From NCBI GenBank assembly GCA_021787775.1, contig JAJYLK010000093.1, forward strand, positions 1 through 5,610: a stretch of DNA of 5,610 nucleotides, in the 5' to 3' direction. Positions 1 through 4,682 of the stretch are shown here, piece by piece. Position numbers and translations under genes: made by a program. This DNA is from Actinomycetes bacterium (GTDB lineage Bacteria > Actinomycetota > Thermoleophilia > BMS3ABIN01). Under the pieces are notes generated by a model that saw only the letters and a program-made list of their open reading frames with translations, made no database searches and was not told the origin of the DNA. How positions within the stretch are numbered: position 1 is the stretch's first letter; each line of letters starts with the position of its first letter.

Positions 1-177
1 CGGCGTTTTCAGCGGATCGGCCGGCAGGCCCATCGGTGCTGGCATCAGTGTCGCCAGAAAGAAAAGGACGCCCAGGATCAGGGTGATTACCGCTAATTCC
101 TTGACGAAATGATCGGGAAGAAACGGGACTCCGCCCTCTCCGTGATCGTCATGCGAATGGTTCATCTCTGGACTCAT
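1..177 (-). CDS. Cytochrome b/b6 C-terminal domain protein (subunit IV-like), 3' part missing
   Basis: The first 59 codons of a gene that continues beyond the left edge. After a short histidine-rich cytoplasmic-looking head (MNHSHDDHGEGG) comes PFLPDHFVKE, one hydrophobic helix (about residues 27-45), then PADPLKTP. PDHF before the helix and P-x-DP-x-x-TP after it are typical of subunit IV / the C-terminal half of cytochrome b, where the Qo-site PEWY motif normally follows; that motif would lie outside the window. The ATG is preceded by AGGGAG at 182-187 with 4-5 nt spacing. It starts 35 nt after the b6-type gene and is surely cotranscribed with it. Family role: it completes the quinol-oxidation site together with the b6 half and the Rieske protein. 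The histidine-rich head is an oddity. The family call is firm; total length and any C-terminal fusion (for example an extra cytochrome domain) cannot be seen. Confidence 0.85.
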   Translation of the reverse strand, partial: MSPEMNHSHDDHGEGGVPFLPDHFVKELAVITLILGVLFFLATLMPAPMGLPADPLKTP

Positions 178-212
178 TTGGCTCCCTTAAGCTTCCTTAG
201 GTTAGCTGTAAC

Positions 213-863
213 TTAAAGCGGGTCGGCAATTCCCTGCTTGCGGATCATGTAGAAGTGCGCCGCCAGGAACATCGACAGCACGATCGGCAGAATGATCACA
301 TGGATCCCGTAGAACCTGGTAAGGGTATCATCGCCGATCTTGTTTCCAGCGAGCAGAAACGCCTGAATATACTGGCCGACAAAGGGCATGGCGCCGGCGA
401 TCTCGCTGCCAACCTTTGTGGCCCAGTAAGAAAGCTGGTTCATTGGCAGCAGATAGCCGGAGAAACCGAAAGTGACCGTCATGAAGAAGAGCAGCACGCC
501 TGTAACCCAGTTGAGTTCCCGCGGTGGCCGGTAGGCGCCGTGAAAAAAGACGCGCAGCATATGGACGATCACCATGATGATCATGATGTTGGCGGTCCAT
601 GCGTGCAGACTGCGAATAACCACGCCGAACGGCAGACCATCCATGATGTGCAGCACGCTCGGATAGGCAGTAGCCACGCTGGGCTGGTAGTAAAACGCCA
701 GCAGGATGCCGGTCGCCGCCTGCACCATAAAGCACAGGAAAGTGATGCCGCCAAAGCAGTACAGCCAATTGACGTGATCGGGCACGCGGTGTTCGGCAAA
801 TTCCCGGCTGATGCGCCGGACGTCCAACCGCTCATCCAGAAAATCAAGAACTCCCAGCCTCAT
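213..863 (-). CDS. b6-type cytochrome b (N-terminal half) of a Rieske/cytb complex
   Basis: A 216-residue integral membrane protein with the length and four-helix plan of cytochrome b6. The heme b ligands are visible: H87 and H101 (14 apart) in helix B, H188 and H203 (15 apart) in helix D; the 15-residue spacing is the b6f-type spacing. C36 in LYCFGG matches the cysteine that in b6f complexes covalently holds the extra heme c_n (c_i) near the Qi site, so this protein probably carries three hemes. The tail IRKQGIADPL is also b6-like. The usual PWDQ after helix C is PMNQ here (P140-Q143). It oxidises and re-reduces quinol, probably menaquinol, in the cytoplasmic membrane. GGAGG (874-878) sits 10 nt before the ATG. 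It lies 67 nt downstream of the Rieske gene and 35 nt upstream of subunit IV. petB-like, but I give no symbol because the complex is not a classical b6f. Confidence 0.95.
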   Translation of the reverse strand: MRLGVLDFLDERLDVRRISREFAEHRVPDHVNWLYCFGGITFLCFMVQAATGILLAFYYQPSVATAYPSVLHIMDGLPFGVVIRSLHAWTANIMIIMVIVHMLRVFFHGAYRPPRELNWVTGVLLFFMTVTFGFSGYLLPMNQLSYWATKVGSEIAGAMPFVGQYIQAFLLAGNKIGDDTLTRFYGIHVIILPIVLSMFLAAHFYMIRKQGIADPL

Positions 864-930
864 ATCTAAATTTCCTCCACTATGATTTCGATGTTGCTCA
901 AAAATGCCCGCATTCCTTTGTAGCCGCTAA

Positions 931-1419
931 TTAACCGCCACTCTTGACGCCGTTCACGTAAATCTGCCCCGCCTCCTGCACAATGTTCCATTCGGTCAAG
1001 GGCTTCGGCGGCGGGCCCGAGATATTCTTGCCGTTCTCATTGAACTTGCCGCCGTGACAGGGGCAGTGAAAAATATCATTAGCAGCTTCCCATTTGACGA
1101 TGCAGCCCAGATGCGTACACACCAGTGAAAAAGCAGCAAAGCTCTTATCCTTTTTCTGAATCAGCATCGACGGGATATCCTGGTAGTCGAAGCGCACGCC
1201 ATCGATGGTGACGTCGGCGACCGCCGCGATCTTCTGCTTTTCATAAACCGTGCCCTTCAGCACCGGGTAGACGTACCGGATCAGCGGCGCTGCGAACGCG
1301 CCCAGGCCCAGCGCCGAGGCGATGCCAAAGAATATGGACAGGAACCGGCGGCGGGTTACCTCCATGGCGCTGCCGCCTGGCGTCGAAGCTGCGCCATGAT
1401 TGTTCATATCATCATTCAT
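931..1419 (-). CDS. Rieske [2Fe-2S] iron-sulfur protein, Tat-exported
   Basis: A 162-residue Rieske subunit. Residues 22-27 (TRRRFL) form a twin-arginine motif followed by a hydrophobic anchor (about 28-47), so the folded cluster domain is moved out by Tat and stays membrane-tethered. Cluster ligands are C101 and H103 in CTHLGC and C119 and H122 in CPCHGG; C106 and C121 are the conserved disulfide pair. A GPPPKPL segment (135-141) is the usual proline loop. It takes the first electron from quinol at the Qo site and hands it to the c-type partner, here most likely the multiheme cytochrome encoded just upstream. Its ATG overlaps the end of that gene by 8 nt (ATGAATGA), implying translational coupling; GGGAG abuts the ATG and AGGAG lies about 11 nt upstream. 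An in-frame ATG at codon 5 is a possible alternative start. Confidence 0.95.
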   Translation of the reverse strand: MNDDMNNHGAASTPGGSAMEVTRRRFLSIFFGIASALGLGAFAAPLIRYVYPVLKGTVYEKQKIAAVADVTIDGVRFDYQDIPSMLIQKKDKSFAAFSLVCTHLGCIVKWEAANDIFHCPCHGGKFNENGKNISGPPPKPLTEWNIVQEAGQIYVNGVKSGG

Positions 1420-2575
1420 CTCCCGAAAGTCTCCTACGTCTCGGCTTCAGCACGCCCTGATGGAACAGGAAGGTCAGCAGGCTGGCGCTTGCCAGCAGAT
1501 AAGCAACCCAGAGGGTCACCGGTCCGATGTCCCGGCTGCCTGTCGTTGTATCCAGGACCTGCGCGACGACTTTATAGATCGCGTAGACATCAGTCACTAC
1601 CACCGCAGCAGACAGCAACACCGCGATCCAGCCCTCGAAGACGAATTTTTTCACCTTCGGATAGGGCACCAGCGTCACCAGGAAGATGCCGATTACCAGG
1701 CCGAACATTGCCAGTGGCTCTGCGCTGTCACGCTGCGTATCATTCGTCGCCGTAAACGTGGGCTCGCTCGGGAAATGACAGCTCTTGCAACCCTGTGCCT
1801 GAGTCGGCTCCTGATGGCAGGCGAGACAGGTCTTGGGCTCGATCTTGTCATACTGCACACCGTTGATCGTACCCGGCCCGTGTGCCAGCCGCCAGTGGTT
1901 GTTCTTCCAGACATTGGTGTCGATATGCGGGTCGCCCGGATGGGTGATGCCCGACGGCTTAATAGTACCAAAGAGAATCGGTGCAACGTCACCCGAATGG
2001 CAGCTGGAGCAGAACTCAGGCTTATTGGCCGCCTGCGGGAGATCCTTGATCAGATTGGTGCCGTGCACTACGGCGGAATGGCAGTCGGAGCATGCTACCT
2101 GGGCGACATTGACGTGAAAATCGTGCGGGAACATGATCGTGTTTGACGGATTATACTGGTCCGTCACGGCGATCTTGGGATAGCTTGGCGCGTTCGGATC
2201 CACGACATCCTGCGCGTCCGGGAACTGCGAGCTGCGCTCGTTGCCGTGGCACTGCAGGCAGGCAGAAGTCGTCAGCAGGTCGGCGGACGCCGGCGGCTTG
2301 TCATACGTATGCGTGGCATACTCCGACAGTTTGATGAACGAATAGATCTTGCCACGGACATAGCCGAGAACGCCCGGCTCATAATGGCAGTCGATACAGG
2401 TGACGCCTTTCTGTCCCATGTAAGAGGTCTTCCAGGTGTCGACGTACGGGGTGATGATATGACAGCTCGCGCAGAAATCCGGACTATTGGTTTTCCGCAC
2501 ACCCCAGAAGGTGAGACCTCCCAGCCCGACAAACAGCACCAACAAAATCGCAGTTAAAATCGATCGGCCCTTCAA
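1412..2575 (-). CDS. Membrane-bound seven-heme cytochrome c (NapC/NirT-like N-terminus, three C-terminal TM helices)
   Basis: A 387-residue cytochrome. A membrane anchor (about 6-24) leads to an extracytoplasmic domain with seven CXXCH sites at C35, C60, C106, C162, C189, C250 and C263. The start of this domain (CASCH, TWKTS, GVTCIDCH) resembles NapC/NirT quinol-dehydrogenase cytochromes. Three more hydrophobic helices follow (about 288-304, 314-338, 353-372), with an arginine run (379-382) predicted cytoplasmic. As first gene of the operon, and with no cytochrome c1 or f present, it is the likely electron acceptor of the Rieske protein; that is inference. I chose the TTG start at 2575 because AGGGGAG (2580-2586) lies 4 nt before it. 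An in-frame ATG at 2590 would add five residues but has no Shine-Dalgarno sequence. The last bases overlap the Rieske start. The combination of multiheme domain and three-helix tail is unusual, and I do not recognise the tail family. Confidence 0.93.
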   Translation of the reverse strand: MKGRSILTAILLVLFVGLGGLTFWGVRKTNSPDFCASCHIITPYVDTWKTSYMGQKGVTCIDCHYEPGVLGYVRGKIYSFIKLSEYATHTYDKPPASADLLTTSACLQCHGNERSSQFPDAQDVVDPNAPSYPKIAVTDQYNPSNTIMFPHDFHVNVAQVACSDCHSAVVHGTNLIKDLPQAANKPEFCSSCHSGDVAPILFGTIKPSGITHPGDPHIDTNVWKNNHWRLAHGPGTINGVQYDKIEPKTCLACHQEPTQAQGCKSCHFPSEPTFTATNDTQRDSAEPLAMFGLVIGIFLVTLVPYPKVKKFVFEGWIAVLLSAAVVVTDVYAIYKVVAQVLDTTTGSRDIGPVTLWVAYLLASASLLTFLFHQGVLKPRRRRLSGDE

Positions 2576-2579
2576 TTCT

Positions 2580-2586
2580 CTCCCCT
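2580..2586 (-). promoter_or_regulatory. Ribosome binding site deciding the TTG start of the multiheme cytochrome
   Basis: AGGGGAG read on the minus strand lies 4 nt before TTG (2575-2573). The in-frame ATG at 2590-2588 overlaps this site on its upstream side and is itself preceded by CACTGATATTCG, which has no purine-rich ribosome site. Confidence 0.6.
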
Positions 2587-2628
2587 GCATCGAATATCAG
2601 TGAAAAAAGGCACAAGCGGCCGGACGAA

Positions 2629-2657
2629 ATTCTATACTTCGGCACAACCGGTGTCAA
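2629..2657 (-). promoter_or_regulatory. Sigma-70-type promoter of the cytochrome operon
   Basis: On the minus strand TTGACA (2657-2652) is a perfect -35 element, followed by a 17 nt spacer and TAGAAT (2634-2629), which matches the -10 consensus at 5 of 6 bases. Expected transcription start is about 2622, giving a leader of roughly 45 nt before the TTG start of the multiheme cytochrome. No second promoter is evident inside the operon, so all four genes are probably read from here. Confidence 0.75.
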
Positions 2658-3002
2658 ACAGGATTACTACAATTATGATTGCGAGCTTATTTTTCATCGG
2701 TGTTTTCGAAGAAAAGCCGTGCAATTGGCGCAATAAATTTTTTTTGCGGATTGAAGCCGCTCAAGGCCAGGCGCGCGTTTCCCGATGGTAATGCTGGACG
2801 GGAACCCGCCGCTCCCGGTCTGGAATGATTGCCGGTTCGGCTGCATCGGCCCGGCATCCCACCATGCGATGTACTTGCGCGGCATGCCGGCTGGCGAACG
2901 GCGATCCGCGCTGCGCGGCTTGCATTTAACACATCCGCGCCGCTATGATTGCCACGAGCTTTGGTTGCGCCCGTTATCAGAGGTGTTTGTAAACGGTTTG
3001 GG
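2658..3002. other. Non-coding stretch with GC-rich dyads; no recognisable gene
   Basis: About 345 bases between the minus-strand operon promoter and the next plus-strand promoter. Open frames exist on both strands but have arginine/serine/proline-rich or patchwork composition, no ribosome sites, and no family resemblance. The left third is AT-rich (a run of eight T at about 2737-2744). The middle and right contain hairpin-forming segments: 2794-2803 with 2813-2823 (10 bp, two G-U pairs in plus-strand RNA, one bulge) and CCGCG-CTG-CGCGG at 2906-2918. I recognise no known riboswitch or small RNA. Confidence 0.5.
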
Positions 3003-3024
3003 TGGTATAATTTTATTGCAATCA
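2676..3024. repeat. Dispersed heptamer TGATTGC (three direct, one inverted copy)
   Basis: TGATTGC occurs at 2676-2682, 2826-2832 and 2946-2952, each preceded by A, and in inverted form (GCAATCA) at 3018-3024. I see no other exact copy in the window. Clustering between two divergent transcription units suggests a possible protein-binding motif, but the copies are short and irregularly spaced, so chance is possible. Confidence 0.3.
3003..3011 (+). promoter_or_regulatory. Extended -10 promoter for the small membrane protein
   Basis: TGG followed by a perfect TATAAT (3006-3011) forms an extended -10 element. The -35 region is weak (TGTTTG at 2984-2989, 16 nt spacer), as is usual for extended -10 promoters. 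Expected start is near 3018, giving a leader of about 32 nt that begins with a small hairpin (GCAAT-CAA-ATTGC, 3018-3030) and contains the ribosome site at 3036-3044. Confidence 0.6.
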
Positions 3025-3035
3025 AATTGCGCCCT

Positions 3036-3044
3036 GGGAGGTGA
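3036..3044 (+). promoter_or_regulatory. Strong Shine-Dalgarno sequence of the small membrane protein
   Basis: GGGAGGTGA is almost fully complementary to the 16S rRNA 3' end and sits 5 nt before a GTG codon at 3050. It is the best ribosome site in the window and the main reason to believe the very short gene downstream. Confidence 0.75.
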
Positions 3045-3049
3045 CATCG

Positions 3050-3178
3050 GTGCCAGTTGAAGCCATTATATTCCTGTTTTTCATCCTGGTGCTGGCCCCT
3101 GTAGTTGCGGTCTTGGCCTATTGTGGTATTAGGGGGACCTGCGGACAGGACGAAGAGGAAAACAAGAGTTCGCATTAG
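3050..3178 (+). CDS. Small single-span membrane protein, 42 residues, unknown function
   Basis: A GTG-started frame of 42 codons ending in TAG. Residues 5-24 form one uninterrupted hydrophobic helix (EAIIFLFFILVLAPVVAV and on), followed by a short tail with two cysteines (C25 and C31 in CGIRGTC) and an acidic, polar end (QDEEENKSSH). Support comes from its own extended -10 promoter, a near-perfect Shine-Dalgarno sequence at proper spacing, sharp hydrophobic/charged segmentation, and a strong terminator about 90 nt downstream. I do not recognise a family. The cysteines lie just outside the helix and could form a disulfide or bind metal or heme if exported, but this is speculation. It lies between a respiratory operon and a DUF192 lipoprotein, so an accessory subunit or small regulator of a membrane complex is conceivable. 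Confidence 0.7.
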   Translation: MPVEAIIFLFFILVLAPVVAVLAYCGIRGTCGQDEEENKSSH

Positions 3179-3225
3179 AGCAGGGCTGACTTAGGCAGGT
3201 TGATATCCTGCTATTGTCATCATAA

Positions 3226-3249
3226 ATAATGATTGTAACTGATCATTAT
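3226..3249. repeat. AT-rich inverted repeat (8 bp arms, 8 nt spacer) at the DUF192 gene start
   Basis: ATAATGAT (3226-3233) and ATCATTAT (3242-3249) are perfect inverted arms around TGTAACTG. The repeat overlaps the first ATG of the DUF192 frame (3229) and lies between the small-protein stop and the terminator. It may be a repressor operator; the half-sites faintly recall Fur/Zur-type boxes but the spacer is too long for the classical form. An RNA hairpin is the alternative. A poor promoter-like pair (TTGATA at 3200-3205, AATAAT at 3225-3230, 19 nt spacer) overlaps it. Confidence 0.4.
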
Positions 3250-3804
3250 CATGGATTTCTGACTTCTAAAAGACGGCGTTTGCGAACGCGGTCTTTTTTA
3301 TTTTGGCGTCTTTCGCTGGCCGCCGGAGCCCTTCTTCTGGGCACTTTGACGCTCCTGGGTGCGGCCGGCTGCGGCAATTCCGCGCCTGCATCCCCTGCGG
3401 CGCCATCCTCTGCGACTTCGGCAACCGTTTTGACCAATATCATTTTTTATACTAATAAAAGGATAGTTGTCATGAATGCTGAAACGGCGTCAACCGACGA
3501 GCAGCGGCAGCGGGGTTTGATGTTTAGGAAGACCCTGGCACCCGATGCGGGCATGATCTTTGTCTGGAACCAGGATACCAGCGAAGGCTTCTGGATGAAG
3601 AACACGCTCGTCCCCCTGTCGGTGGCGTTTGTGGACGCCGGCGGCACTATCATCGACATCCAGGACATGACGCCGCAGACAGAAGATGTGCACTACTCCC
3701 CCCGCCCCTACCGGTACGCTATCGAGGCCAATCAGGGTTATTTCGCCGCCAGGGGAATCGCCGCGGGCGATCGGGCGGTAGCACAGCCGGGTGCGCAGCA
3801 TTGA
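3229..3804 (+). CDS. DUF192 (COG1430) family lipoprotein
   Basis: A 191-residue secreted protein of the DUF192 family, whose biochemical role is not established. The head has an arginine-rich n-region (KRRRLRTR, 14-21), a hydrophobic stretch (about 23-43) and a lipobox-like GAAGC with the acceptor cysteine at C48, then an Ala/Ser/Pro linker to about residue 66. The DUF192 domain fills roughly 71-185, with hallmark segments RGLMFRKTL (95-103), GMIFVW (108-113), FWMKNTLVPL (121-130), DMTPQ (146-150) and YAIEANQGYF (163-172), so it is full length. The start is uncertain: ATG 3229 has no ribosome site and lies upstream of a strong terminator (3268-3304). The only other start retaining the signal peptide is TTG at 3280, inside that hairpin. 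The gene converges on the sigma-factor gene; no downstream partner is seen on this strand. Confidence 0.88.
   Translation: MIVTDHYHGFLTSKRRRLRTRSFLFWRLSLAAGALLLGTLTLLGAAGCGNSAPASPAAPSSATSATVLTNIIFYTNKRIVVMNAETASTDEQRQRGLMFRKTLAPDAGMIFVWNQDTSEGFWMKNTLVPLSVAFVDAGGTIIDIQDMTPQTEDVHYSPRPYRYAIEANQGYFAARGIAAGDRAVAQPGAQH
3268..3304 (+). terminator. Strong intrinsic terminator after the small membrane protein, inside the DUF192 reading frame
   Basis: AAAAGAC (3268-3274) pairs with GTCTTTT (3291-3297) and GCGTT (3276-3280) pairs with AACGC (3285-3289), separated by one G-G mismatch, with loop TGCG: a 12 bp stem. It is followed by a T-rich tract (six T, A, four T; 3294-3304). This is a textbook Rho-independent terminator for plus-strand transcripts. 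It lies about 90 nt after the 42-residue gene and also encodes part of the DUF192 signal peptide, so it may act as an attenuator. Confidence 0.85.
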
Positions 3805-3820
3805 TGACTTGCCGCTAATC

Positions 3821-3844
3821 AAAAAAAATGCCGCTGGGGCGGCA
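3821..3844 (-). terminator. Intrinsic terminator of the recombinase-sigma factor unit
   Basis: On the minus strand TGCCGC (3844-3839), loop CCCA, GCGGCA (3834-3829) form a perfect 6 bp GC-rich stem followed at once by eight T (3828-3821). It lies 42 nt after the sigma-factor stop. In the plus direction the hairpin lacks an immediate T-tract, so it is at best a weak terminator for the converging DUF192 gene. Confidence 0.85.
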
Positions 3845-3886
3845 GGCTGGCTTTTGACGCCGGACTGAGCCGCCGGCGCGATGCTT

Positions 3887-4675
3887 TTACTGAATCTGCG
3901 CCGGTTCCACCTGGTCTTTCAGCCGGCCCTTCAGCCGCAGGATGGCCTTGGTGTGCAGCTGGGAGACGCGCGATTCCGTCACTCCCAGCACGTCGCCGAT
4001 CTCGCGCAGCGTCAGCCCCTCGTAATAGTACAGCGCGATCACGATCTTCTCCCGCTCCGGCAGGTTGGAGATGGCGCCGGCCAGCCTCTCCTTGACGTCG
4101 TTGACATCTACAATCGCTGCCGGATCCTTGCTCTGCCGGTCTTCGATGGTATCGATCAGGGCCACCGATTCGGTGCCGGTGCTGGAGATCGTCCACAGCT
4201 CCTCCAGCGCCACGATAGTGCTGGAGCTGATGCGGGTGAGGGCATCGTGGAATTCATCCATCGTGAGGCCAAGGTCCTTGGCCAACTCTTCGTCTGAAGG
4301 GGCGCGATGCAGCTTGTTTTCCAGCTTGGCGCTGCTGCGCTCGATCTGCCTGGCCATGCTGCGCACGGAGCGCGGCACCCAGTCAAGCGAACGAAGCTCG
4401 TCCAGGATCGAGCCCTTGATGCGCGTAATGGCGTAGGTCTCGAACTTGATGTTGCGTGAAAGATCGAAGCGCTCGATGGCGCCGATCAGTCCCAGCAGGC
4501 CGTAGCTGATGAGGTCCGACTCGTCCACGTGCGACGGGAAATTGGTGCCCATGCGCCCGGCGACGTATTTGACCAGCGGCGCGTACGTCAGGATCAGCCG
4601 GTCCCTTGCCGCGGGATCGGCGTCCTGCTTGTACCGCCGCCACAACTCGTTTATTTCTTTATCTTCTTCCGGCAT
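3887..4675 (-). CDS. whiG: FliA/WhiG-family (group 3) RNA polymerase sigma factor
   Basis: A 262-residue sigma factor of the FliA/WhiG/SigD family. Region 2 spans about 28-100 and holds the family signatures YAPLVKYVAGRM (31-42), DLISYGLLGLIGAIERFD (54-71) and IKFETYAITRIKGSILDELR (76-95), then DWVPRSVRS. Region 3 is about 115-165. Region 4 (about 200-252) has the helix-turn-helix TLREIGDVLGVTESRVSQLH (222-241) for the -35 element. It directs polymerase to TAAA/GCCGATAA-type promoters for flagellar (FliA) or sporulation (WhiG) genes; the local targets are unknown and no flagellar gene is visible. I prefer ATG 4675, preceded by GGGA and 7 nt after the recombinase stop, because WhiG-like homologues begin near this point. 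An ATG at 4717 would add 14 residues, overlap the recombinase and has no ribosome site. The symbol rests on the family plus the neighbouring recombinase, so it is less sure than the family. Confidence 0.93.
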   Translation of the reverse strand: MPEEDKEINELWRRYKQDADPAARDRLILTYAPLVKYVAGRMGTNFPSHVDESDLISYGLLGLIGAIERFDLSRNIKFETYAITRIKGSILDELRSLDWVPRSVRSMARQIERSSAKLENKLHRAPSDEELAKDLGLTMDEFHDALTRISSSTIVALEELWTISSTGTESVALIDTIEDRQSKDPAAIVDVNDVKERLAGAISNLPEREKIVIALYYYEGLTLREIGDVLGVTESRVSQLHTKAILRLKGRLKDQVEPAQIQ

Positions 4676-4682
4676 ATTCCCG

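Noticed and set aside
869..916. A 15-codon minus-strand frame (MRAFLSNIEIIVEEI) between the Rieske and cytochrome b genes
   Set aside because: Only an AAAGGA directly touching the ATG supports it. The length is too small to judge and the cytochrome b gene has its own Shine-Dalgarno sequence inside it.
2716..2744. Possible terminator: ATTG-GCG-CAAT stem near a run of eight T
   Set aside because: The stem is only 4 bp and is separated from the T-run by AAA; too weak, and no gene ends upstream of it on that strand.
2761..2788. WhiG/FliA-like promoter (TCAA, 16 nt, CCCGATGG)
   Set aside because: Only the CCGAT core matches GCCGATAA; the -35 half and the final AA do not, and no gene starts at a suitable distance downstream.
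2600..2791. Plus-strand open frame of 63 codons
   Set aside because: It overlaps the consensus promoter of the cytochrome operon and lacks a ribosome site; the one hydrophobic patch is short.
2785..3060. Plus-strand open frame of 91 codons
   Set aside because: It runs through the extended -10 promoter and the Shine-Dalgarno sequence of the small gene, and its product shows no family features.
2687..3175. Minus-strand open frame of 162 codons in the intergenic region
   Set aside because: It is antisense to the well-supported 42-residue gene, has no ribosome site, and its composition (scattered Arg, Ser, Pro, His) shows no domain or membrane pattern.
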